A DNA stretch of 64,000 nucleotides from contig OZ038457.1 in the NCBI GenBank assembly GCA_964036195.1, positions 16,023,147 to 16,087,146 on the forward strand, in the 5' to 3' direction. The first letter of the stretch is position 1. Each line of letters starts with the position of its first letter. Origin of the DNA: Sphaerolaimus hirsutus (lineage: Eukaryota > Nematoda > Chromadorea > Monhysterida > Sphaerolaimidae). The position numbers and the translations under genes are program-made. Positions 11,701 to 21,700 of this stretch are shown here, in pieces. Under the pieces are notes generated by a model. That model was not told the DNA's origin. It did no database searches and saw only the letters and a list, made by a program, of their open reading frames with translations.

Positions 11701-13204
11701 TAACAAACCTTCCTCTATCTCGGGCCGGTCGACCTGGCTGCCCATGGGTGTGCACTGCTTGTAGCAGCCGTTGTCGCAGCACTTCTGCGTGCCGGGGCAC
11801 ATGGAGTCCAACTCGCAGTCGTTGGGGATGCCGCCGCCGGAGCACGGGGACGGCGGGGGGCACTCGCCTATTTTTGGGATGGTCAGAACATCGGTCATGC
11901 GCGATTTTGGCTCCTCCTTTTTCGGCTCCTCTTCCATTTTTTCCTTTAGGAATTCCCTGTGTGTGAAGTAATATCTTCTTATTTACTGTTTAGTGCCTGG
12001 ATGGGTTGAGTGATGGATTGTCTCAATGGGTTACCTGTGATCTTTGCCCAATCCTGCGTCGGGGTGCTCGCAGCTCTTGCAGCAGTTGGGCTCCATCCAC
12101 ACGTCGTTGTCCTCGCACTCGCCCAGCCACGCCCAGAACTGGCACAGGGGATCCTTGTCCGCGCACTCGCCATTCTGCAACATAAACAATCTATCAAACA
12201 GGATGGATCTGAGATTCCCCATTATGTTCACCATCTGTGAACACAAAGGGGTGTTAATAAACGTTTGAATTTAAGCACCGAGTAATGGGGAATAATTAAA
12301 CCGGCGCTGGCAGCGGGCCAACTCACCTGTGAGGGATCTGTATCCATGGTGCTGTCGCTGCCACCGTTGCCGTTGTAGCTGCCACCGGCCGCTGCGAGAT
12401 AGCCATTAAGTATGTATTTTTTTTGTTAAGCTGCGTTTACACTGGCACGTGTGACGACAAAATTTTTTTGGGCTTTTAACTTTCGTTATGTGACGAAAAT
12501 TGAATATTTGTTGTGTCAGATACATAGATCTCGATCACTCTTTCTCCCTAGAACAAACATAAATTTTTATATATGACGTTATCATACACAATAAAACAAA
12601 CAAGAAAATTTGTCGTCACAAGTTGTCGGTTCGAGTTGTTCCCGGGAGCCTCGTTAACGAGGCTCCCGGGAACAACTCGAACCGACAACCTGTGACGACA
12701 AAAATTTTGTTTCGTTTTATTGTGTATGATAACGTCATATATAAAAATTTATGTTTGTCCAAGGGAGAAAGAGTGATCGAGATCTAGGTGTCTGACACAA
12801 CAATTATTCAATTTTCGTGACATAAAGAAAGTTGAAAGCCCAAAAAGTTTTTGTCGTCACACGTGTCAGTGTAAACGCCGCTTAAGGCAACGTTGACAAG
12901 GTTTTTTATGCTGACTAAAATTTAGATTTTTCGACAGTTCTTTGGGAGTGAAAATTAAATATATTTTTTGTGGGACACCTCGATCGATCATTATTTGATC
13001 ATCTTCAATTTTGGTTGTCACAAATCATGTTGTTAATGAAATCATAATTTCACGGATTACCCGCGGGTGTTTTTATAATCTGAGTGCCGGCTTTGAGGTG
13101 TGCGCGCGTTTTAAATAAATATCTGCGCTAGTGAATGGAATCACCTGAATGTACTTACCCGCTGTGGCGATCATCGCACAGGCGATCAGAATGTAGCCGT
13201 TCAT
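8785..13204 (-). CDS. Gene A: secreted ShK-WAP4-ShK protein
   Basis: Exons, 5' to 3': 13159-13204, 12327-12391, 12035-12174, 11709-11956, 10855-11034, 10439-10573, 9245-9439, 8785-8945 (390 codons including TGA). Residues 1-16 are a signal peptide (MNGYILIACAMIATA). Then a Gly/Ser/Asn linker; ShK domain 1 (about 38-78, six Cys, FWAWLGEC then NCCKSC); a Lys/Glu linker; WAP 1 (about 106-150), WAP 2 (168-210), WAP 3 (228-268), WAP 4 (287-328), each with eight Cys and a KCCDNGCYKQC or ICCNNGCYRQC core; and ShK domain 2 (about 339-380, eight Cys, CGTCGC end). WAP folds are mostly extracellular protease inhibitors; ShK folds occur in channel toxins and in many non-toxic proteins. Neither a reactive-loop target nor a toxin role can be read here. 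WAP exons 2-4 begin and end in phase 1. Gene C has the same order. Start chosen for the signal peptide. Confidence 0.9.
9693..10397. mobile_element. hAT-like element, TAGGGTTGG family, intact target duplication
   Basis: Ends TAGGGTTGGCCGATG and CCAACCCTA; the 8-bp duplication GGTAAGAC flanks it at 9685-9692 and 10398-10405. Both ends carry alternating T8/A8 tracts joined by CG. The roughly 530-bp core is shared with 17316-17955 (opposite strand) and with pieces of 26308-29097. It lies in the gene A intron between WAP 3 and WAP 4. No transposase is encoded. Confidence 0.88.
10628..10838. mobile_element. GTAAAATGTCAT foldback element next to a gene A splice donor
   Basis: Ends CAGGTGGCAATCCCATACC and GTTCTGAGACTGCCCCCAG are inverted; inside are TGACATTTTACATGACA units on both strands. 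Its edge is about 16 bp downstream of the donor of the WAP 2 exon (10855-11034). Confidence 0.6.
12430..12881. mobile_element. 452-bp near-perfect palindrome with TTAA borders
   Basis: Two 226-bp arms meet at GTTAAC (centre 12655/12656). The innermost 34 bp per arm are perfectly complementary; outer parts show a few mismatches. TTAA lies at both borders (12426-12429 and 12882-12885) and the ends read GCTGCGTTTACACTG and CAGTGTAAACGCCGC. A TTAA target is typical of piggyBac-like MITEs (inference). It is in gene A intron 1. As RNA it would form a very long hairpin. Confidence 0.8.
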
Positions 13205-13749
13205 CGTGGAAATTTTTGGTTTCTAGGAGAAACTTGATTAAACCTGTGGAAGGACGTTTTCTGACAAAAAACTGTAATGAGACGAAACAAAGATAAACAA
13301 ATCTGTTATAAGCTAACTGCTAAATGACTTTGTGTCAGAGCTAGTTGACTGATACACAACAAAAAGTAGATTTTCGTTTTCGGGACCGGGATAGGGATCG
13401 GGATTGTTTTTTTTTCTGGGTTTTTTTTGTCTTATTTTCGCAGCGGCGTGCCTAAATGCGTGCGCGCTTGCCACTAATCTGCCTTACCGATAAGGAAATC
13501 GGCAGACGCTTGCGTTATTGGTTATAAAGCAGAATAATAGAATTGGTTATAAATCGTAGAACATGCTAAGGAATGGATAAATCCTTCTTATATCTATGGA
13601 AGTGTCAGCGTGGAACAGCGATTGAAGACATGCTGATATTTATCTATTAAAAATACAAGTTTGCGGGGTAATGAAATTCATTAAATGTCTAGACGCTATG
13701 GTATTGGGAAATACTGCAAACAAAGTGATAAATTGGATATTTCCAGCAT

Positions 13750-14200
13750 AGTTGTTAAAACGTATTTACTTTTACTCAATAAATACATATACTCGAGTAC
13801 AGTGTAAATACGTTTACGTTTCCTCTGAAGAAAGTTCCTGTACTCGTGTTGACGTATATTGTTTTCAAGTACTCAAGTACAGAAAACGTATTTCTAATAA
13901 GTCATTATATAGGTTTTTTTGAATGCATGGAAGGGAGAGAAGTGTAAAAAGGCTAAAAATAGAGAAAAATAGCCAAAAGTGGATATATAATATTATTTAT
14001 AGGCATAACATCTGAAAATAAGCGAATTTGAAGTTGAAAATGGGAAAAAATATGAAAATTAGTGATTTTGATTTTGAAAATTAAGGCAACATTTTCAAAA
14101 ATACTCACTTTTACGTTTTCCAGGGGAAAAGTACGTTTACTCACGTTTACTCATGAGTAAAAAATAAAAAACAATTAGGTACTTTACGTTTTCTGTACTC
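13750..14200. mobile_element. Decayed CAGAGTTG-family element
   Basis: Starts CATAGTTGTTAAAACGTATT and continues with TACTCGAGTACAG, CGTTTACGTTTCC and, inverted, TACGTTTACTCACG. This is the subterminal array of the family seen intact at 40432-41242. The right terminus is not recognisable. Intergenic, upstream of gene A. Confidence 0.55.
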
Positions 14201-14799
14201 GGTGATCAAAAATGAGCAAACCAATATGAATGAACACGTCAATAGAATCGATGAAATACGGTAAATGTAGGTAATGTTGTCGTTTTTCGTTTTGAGACAA
14301 ATAAAGTTACCAAGGAAAGTTAAAATGATACGGCGCTTTGTCACCTCAAGTCACTTCAAATACATAGAACAGAATACATCAATAGTTGAGCTTCAGCAAT
14401 CATTATATTAATTTAAAATAAATATAATAGGAGAGCCGCGTGAAGTCAGGGACGACTGCGTTTGAGGCCTGAATGTCACGCATGCTCAATTTTTATACAC
14501 CTTCACTTAGATCGTTATATTTTTTGTAATGCCGTTAATTGACAGGAATTTGATCATCTATCATTGCCTTGATGTATTTATACGCGTGTGCATAGGTACA
14601 GTTTTTTCCACTTCTTTTACTGTATTTTCCGACGGGTTACTTTTCTAAATGGTCCCGTCAAGGCCGCAATATATGCCTGCCACCCACTGGGCATTATTTA
14701 ATTTTATAGCTTTATTTTGTTTGAAAACTTGTGTAAAAATTTTCCACATCAAAAGTAAAATTAGGGTGCGGAAAAACCCAGCTATAAAATTGATGTATT

Positions 14800-15045
14800 T
14801 ATACTCCAGCCACTTTACACCCTGCACGCGTGGTTCCCGCTGGAAGCGCGCTAACTGTTTTTTTACCCATGCGATTTTTACAAAAAGTTGAAAAAGTCAT
14901 CTCTGTTATAATGATATACATTAACTTATTCACAACAATAATATTTCATCTTTTATACAAGAATCAGATGCTTCATCATCATTGGCACGCTTCCAACGTT
15001 AGACATAAATGAGTGCGATGGCAGAGTATCATGTCCGCCGAGTAT
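14800..15045. mobile_element. TATACTC MITE (CACGCGTGGTTCCCGC family), copy 1
   Basis: About 246 bp with ends TATACTCCAGCCACTTTACA and GTCCGCCGAGTATA. It contains CACGCGTGGTTCCCGCTGG and a GCTTCCAACG-AGACATAAAT block. Other copies: 16483-16731 and 18285-18535 (inverted) and 44935-45182. Borders are TA. Confidence 0.7.
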
Positions 15046-15669
15046 ATTCTGTAGGTAGGTATATGTAAATTATACTGTACAACAAATGACACATAAACAT
15101 ACCTGTTAGTAAAAAGGGTGCGGGGGACATTTGTGCATGATGGTTATTCATGTGTACCTAAAGAAAAGTTTTTTTCCGCCAGATTTTTCTTTATTGCTAG
15201 GTTTTCATGGCGAGGAGTTTTTTAGTCAAAAGTTTCATGGAAATTGATGATCAATTTATGGTAAATATCAAAGGCATCCAATTATGTAATTCCATAACTC
15301 AATGATTGTAGTATTACCGTGTTTCTTCTTATAGAAAAAGCCCTATTTTCATCAACTTTTTCTAACCCTTCTATTGGAAGCTGCCCTTCTATTTTTCAGG
15401 CATTTTTTTAAGTTCTGCCTATGTTTTGCAAAGTATTACTTAAGTTTCCATTTATTGTCAGAGAAAGATTCAATGGATTTAATCAACGTTTGATCTAAAA
15501 AATGTTGACAAATAATGACAAATGAACGGCCCAAAATATCAACTGACATTTTTTACATATTTGGCACAGTTCCAGCACTTTTATTAAATATGAGCATGTT
15601 ATGACCTTTCTATCGGAGACCGCCGTTCAAATTGATGCTCTTATTGGAGCGTATGCCAACTATTGGAAG

Positions 15670-16093
15670 CAGGGGTCTCCAAGATTTTGGCCCTCGCGGG
15701 GGCTGGATAGATAGCTGGAAATTTTCCTGGGGGGGGCTCGCGGGGGCAAAATATATATTAGGCTTTTTCAATTCATAGAAGCCAGAAATGGGAAAAATCG
15801 CTAAAAACAGGTTAAAAGTAGCTAAAATAGGCAAAAAATAGGTATTCAAACATGTGTATAGACGAAAGCCGCGATTTTGAAGGTGAAAAACTATAAAAAG
15901 GTACGCAACTTGGGGCGAAATTTCTCAAAAATCGCTTCATATAGATAGATAGCTGGGCGATTTGGAGATAAATAGTCAAAAAAATTGCCTCATGGATACA
16001 TCGATAGCTGAGCGGCCTCCGGGATAGATAGATACCTAGCTGGGGGAATTGGAAGGGGGCAGCCCCCCAGCCCCCCTCCCTAGGACACCCCTG
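15670..16093. mobile_element. hAT-like element, CAGGGGTCTCC family
   Basis: The 8-bp duplication ATTGGAAG flanks it at 15662-15669 and 16094-16101. Ends are CAGGGGTCTCC and GGACACCCCTG. The interior has repeated GATAGATAGCTGGGCGATTT units and C tracts. Related material at 29820-30235, 48035-48415, 50728-51121 and 63400-63733. Confidence 0.75.
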
Positions 16094-16482
16094 ATTGGAA
16101 GTTTTACGGTAGTTTGGTTGATGTAAATAAAACTGAATTTTCCATGCCACCACTGAAATTATGTGAATTTGCGTGCTTCAATACAAAATCTTTGCAAAAT
16201 ACTGAAATAGTACAAAAAGTTTTGGCTTCAATTTTACTTAAACGGATGGTGAACCGTGGATCATGGATGCTTGCTTCTTTTTAAAAACTGTTTTGTTTTA
16301 AAAACCATTGAAAAAGCCAGCCATACCTGAATGCAGCTACCATTCCAAAAGTGAAATACTGCACACATTGCACTACACACAGTTTTCAACAACCTTCATG
16401 AACAAGGTCCGAGTTGAACTTCTTTTTGGGGTACAGCTATCTGCAATTTTATCCAACAAATGTATGCAAACCCCATGGTAGT

Positions 16483-16731
16483 TATACTCGGCGTACATGA
16501 TACTCTGCCCCTGCACTGATTTATGTCTCGTGTTGGAAGCGTGCCAATGATTATTAAATCATGCGATTTCCATAAAAAGATGCAAAAAATCATCGATTTG
16601 AATATGTTAATGAATAACGTTATAACAAGAATCAATTGTGTCATTTTTTAATGAAACTCGCACACGTTAACCATCATTGGCACACTTCCAGCGGGAACCA
16701 CGCGTGCAAGGTGTAAAGTGACCGGAGTATA
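16483..16731. mobile_element. TATACTC MITE, copy 2 (inverted)
   Basis: TATACTCGGCGTACATGATA on the left and CCGGAGTATA on the right, the reverse orientation of 14800-15045, with the same internal blocks. Confidence 0.7.
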
Positions 16732-16943
16732 TTTTTGTCTTAATTTTTTGACTGGGTGGGTTATTGAACTGGAGGAGTTATTTTTTGTCATAATTTTCAT
16801 TAAAATTCAATCTATCAGTAATCTATCATATGTATGGGGCTACATTAAATTTTAATATTCAAGCAATTAAATCAATATCGATGAATATAAGGTGCAAAAG
16901 GACACCCCTTTTGAACCATGTTTACATACAGAAAACGTGCAAG

Positions 16944-17013
16944 ACAGGCGGGACTGAACCCACACCTCTCGATAAGAACACGAGCACCATCACTGTTGGA
17001 CCACAGAGGTGAC
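16944..17013 (-). ncRNA. tRNA-like sequence, probably a tRNA-derived SINE head or tRNA pseudogene
   Basis: On the minus strand an A-box-like TGGTCCAACAGTGATGG is followed about 35 nt later by a B-box-like GGGTTCAGTCCCGCC, with TCTTATCGAGAGGT between. Spacing and order match a tRNA gene, but the acceptor stem does not pair well, so I do not call a functional tRNA. Confidence 0.45.
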
Positions 17014-17315
17014 TGGGCTATAGTAACTATTGTTTTTTATATTCTTAAACGGCAATGCCTTTAACCCATCACGGCATGTCGAGCTGCAGATGTTAGAGTA
17101 AGCAGTGGATTGGTACCTGTGTGCTGTTAAAATGTTTGGATCACAACTCAGCCACCTATTTGCAATGGACAGGCACTGTCACATGGTCCACAGTCACAGC
17201 ATCAGTTGTAAAGCTGGTTTAGAGCTGCTGTTTTATTGGCTGCTTAGGTGCTGGCTTGCCGTGTAGGTCTCAGGATCGAATGTTTAAACAATGAAATGGG
17301 TAACATTATCACACA

Positions 17316-17955
17316 TAGGGTTGGAAAAAAAACGTTTTTTTTAACTCGATGTTTTTTTTTAAAAGCTCCCAGATATGACCTAGTGTCAACATATATAGGT
17401 ATATCAGACACTGGCAATACTCTGTGATGTTAAATATGACCATATAATGGCTGTGGAGCCATGGGATAGCATTATAAGTGGTGATTTGTGTCAAAAATAT
17501 CCATTTTTCGTCGACATATCGTTCGTATATCGCCTTATAGTCGAATGTTTGTGACTTCAGGTAAAGTTTGGCACGGAATGGTGATCAAACAAGGTTATAA
17601 AAGGAGGTTGTTACTTTGGGAGTGAAGTTACACACTGTGGAGGTACATGGAAGCACATTACCTCAATATTATATATTACAGCAACATATGTCGGCTTATT
17701 CACCCATGGTAGCACATAGAAATGGATGTTTTGATACTAAAAATGCAACAAAACCAATGAAAACAACCACCAATGTCAATTTGTGTGTGAAATTGCGCGC
17801 TTGCGCGCTCAAATTTTGCAAAATACCTAGTGCTTAGTACTAAAAATTTCGGCTGATGTTTTTTTAAAAAAAACAACATTTCGGACGTCATGTTTAAAAA
17901 AAAAAAAAACGTTAAAAAAAAAAAAACGTTTTAAAAAAAACATCGGCCAACCCTA
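17316..17955. mobile_element. hAT-like element, TAGGGTTGG family, inverted copy
   Basis: The 8-bp duplication ATCACACA flanks it at 17308-17315 and 17956-17963. Ends are TAGGGTTGG and CATCGGCCAACCCTA, with T8/A8 tracts near both. The core is the reverse complement of that of 9693-10397 with few differences, so the copies are young. Confidence 0.88.
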
Positions 17956-18284
17956 ATCACACATGCATCACATGCATCACCTGGAGGAAAGTGGCTTAAT
18001 TGCAACTGCATAACATTTATATTCATAATATGTGTGCTTCTGTACTCCTTCAGAAATTGAACTGAAAGTTAATGTTTAAGTTATTTTTGGTGTTGAGTGC
18101 AGTTTCAGATATTGGTGTCTTGTATCTGGTTCAGAATCAGGTGCAGTACTGTTGGCTTCGCGTTTTTGCACTGGTTCCAAATCGGGTATCTGGTTCGGGT
18201 CAGGTCGGTTTACCAGCCATAGCCGTATCATTGTTGTTAATTTATTGATAACGTATTTTTCTCACAGCGAGTTTTCCAAGTAGG

Positions 18285-18535
18285 TATACTCGGCGTACAT
18301 GATACTCTGCAGTCGCACTGATTTGTGTCTCGTGTTGGAAGCGTGCCAATGATTGTTGAATCATGCAATTTCCGTAAATAGATGGAAAAAAATTCATCGA
18401 TGTGAATATGTTAATGAATAACATTATAACAACAATCAATTTTGTCATCTTTTTATGAAACTCGCACGCTCTAACCATCATTGGCACACTTCCAGCGGGT
18501 ACCACGCGTGCAGGGTGTAAAGTAATCGGAGTATA
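18285..18535. mobile_element. TATACTC MITE, copy 3
   Basis: TATACTCGGCGTACATGATA and ATCGGAGTATA ends, same orientation as 16483-16731. It lies 0.2 kb beyond the gene B stop codon. Confidence 0.7.
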
Positions 18536-18733
18536 TTGAGGCAGGTATTTGTATAAAAAGAATGTAAACTATTCTGTAACGTGATAACACTACATCTTAG
18601 ATACCACTAAATAGATATTGAGCCTATGATCGCTAGCGACATAACATAATAATTTGTCAGTGAACCAATCGTTTTACACTTTTATTTTATCACTGGATGC
18701 TGGCCATCCCACGTTTTATCCCTATCATGTGCC

Positions 18734-21700
18734 CTATCCGCAGTTCACGTTGACCTGGCACTGCATCGCCGTTGCCACTGCGAAATCCAGCTCAAACTTT
18801 AAATGTTGTCAGGTTATCGTAGCTCTGCCCGCGGAACATTAGCTCGGCTGTAGCAACTTACTTGTGCAGCCGCAGGTTCCACATGCCGACTGGCAGTTGA
18901 CTTTCATCCAGAACGGGTTGCTGTCGCACTCGCCCTGCTTCGCCCACGTGCAGCAGTGCGGACTCGAATCCTTCTCACAGCCATCACCGCCAGTGCCTGT
19001 AGTCGGCCAGCATTTGACATTTTTTCAGCCGTGAATAAAAGTTTTGAAAAATGAACGAATCGCACTAGTTGACTACAAAAATTTACAAAACCGATGAGCC
19101 TGTTTTGAATACATTGCGTTTTACATTATGAATCACTTATGATCTCTATCAACAGCAGTCAAGACTCCTCAATACGGTGAACTGTGTTTACAACTGCTCT
19201 ATCAGCTTTGGAAATCTCGTTTGTCAACTAGGGCTTCACAGTCTAGCGCACCTTCTACATCGGCTGGGTTGACGCACTGCTTGTAGCAGCCGTTGCTGCA
19301 GCAGAACTCCCCGCTGGGGCACTGGGCGTCGTCTTTGCAGTCGTCCGAGGCGACCCCATCTTGCATGGTGCACTCGGGCGCTTTCGGGCATTGCGCACCT
19401 GCGCCGGTGTAGATGCAACTTGTCCAGAAGTACATGTGCGTATGTGCAATTTGCATGTGGGAATCTATAGATCGCGTGCTCACTTTGTTCTGACAGTGGC
19501 GCGACGCACTGCTTGTAGCAGCCGTTGTCGCAGCACTTCTGCATGCCGGAGCACATGGAGTCCAACTCGCAGTCGTTGGGGATGCCGCCGCCGGAGCAGG
19601 GGGACGGCGGGGGGCACTGGCCCGGCTTGGGGATCGTGCGCACGTCGCTCGTCCGATCTTTGGGTTCTTCCTTCTTTGGCGCCTCCTCCTCTGCACCCCT
19701 GTCCTTCGGTTTCGCCCTGTTTGGTTAGAATAATATTCCACCAAAACACACAGGTCACATAAAAAGTGGTGCGTATGGTGGGGGAAGTGTCTGGCCAGTT
19801 TACTTCTACTCATACATGAATGAGGTGTCCAATTCTTAAAGTCAACAAATTCAAATTTTATCCAATTTGTTAAGCCTATAAATGTAATTTGGGGTTGCTC
19901 CCGGTTTTTCATAGTTTTCCATAAATTTTTGGCTAAAAGTCAACAATTCCATTATGTTCAAACATTTTTGTAGAAAAGATAATGAGAAAGGTGACATGAC
20001 CACCCTGGGCACAGATTTCTAAACATCATTAAGTCAAATAAATCTGAACATAGAACAATAATTTTGTTGCAAGCATGAAGTCCAGTTCTCTGACCAAAAA
20101 TTCTCGGGGCTAAGAAGTCTATTCCTGTTTCTTGCCAAAAATTCAACAAGGCCATTTGTCTGTGGCTAGAGGTTGATAATTCCATATGGTTTGCAGTAAA
20201 ATATCAACTAGTCCAGAGCGTAGAAAAAATCATCAGACTTTTGTGTCTTCCCATGGTTTTGTGCATTGGATCATTCTTATTCTGTTCTAGTATGTTGGGG
20301 CTACTAATATAATGTCTTCTTTCCACAAAAATAAATATAATCCCCAGTCCCAAGATAAGGGCGGTCTATAAAACGCACTCATTTTACATGGGCAATCTGG
20401 GCCAGTTCCGCAAGTGGTAGAGTAAAAAGAAAAACTTTCCACTTCACGCTTCACTTTACTTTTTACTCTACACTTTACTGTTCAACTTGTGGAACCAGCA
20501 ACAGGGGGCAACTGTGTATCCAAATCTTATGTTTTTTTGTATCCAGACCTTATCTTTGCACCCAATTCTTATGATTAATAATAAGATTAGAATACAAAAA
20601 AAGATTTGATACTCTGTTGACAGTTTGGGACTGCCCCTGGTACTGGTTGAGTGGAGAGTAGAGTGAAGACTGAAGAGGAAAGTCTTCCTTTTTACTCTAC
20701 CACTTCTGGAACTGGCCCCTGGGCAATTGAATTTGAAGTTCAACCATTCAGCCATTTCTGGGCTGCTTTGTACCATTCAATATTGAAAATACCTAGTTGA
20801 GGCAACCTTCAGTTTCCATTTTTGAAGTCAGATTAGTGATGTCCAAACTCATTATGCGATTTGATCCAGTTTTGCAACACTTAATCTGGATAATATGAAC
20901 AATATGGATAATCTGACAATATAAATTAAATCTCCGGGTTATTCTGATCAAAATTGCTCATTGGTGAAACACAGCTTGGAAATGGTCTTAGATATGGAAT
21001 TTTGAATTTGCATGCATCATTCTTCATGTGGTTAATTATACCGATGGGTGATGGATGTTTGAAGTGTTATAACTTTTGATTGGAAAGAGATATTGGAAAA
21101 TGTTGAGAACAGGGGTGCAAAATTTGACACTTTATTATCAATATTTGGAACTTAAAGAAAACCAGTGAGAATGCCAATTAGATTCACGTTACAAGGGGTT
21201 GGGCTACAAAACTTTGATTGCAATTTACTCAACATCATTTTTTGAGGGCTTATTAACTCTGAGAATTAAACACCTCAAAAACTATGTAAATATAAAGTAA
21301 ATATTATGCCGAACATGTAAATATTGTCATGCAGGACTTACTTCTCCTCCTTGGCTCTGCTTCCTTCAGGGTCTTTGCAGCTGGCACAGCAGTTTGGCTT
21401 CATCCATACAGCGTTCGCTTTACATTCACCCATGAATGACCAGAATGAGCAAAGATCGTTGGTGTCCGCGCACTCATCAGCTTTAATGTAAAGAAAGACA
21501 TAAAAGCAAGCATACTGTGTTTATATATTTAAACACCAGTGTTGTACTGAAATTTCATAAGTTTTTCTTTGCAAACTTGTACATCAGTTTGAACATACGG
21601 GTTTACAGGGATCAGTCATCTTGATCAACAGTAGTTAGGTAAACTCAATTGCATTCATAGCTGATTTATCAGCTTTCCAAAAAAATTAAATTCTGCCATA

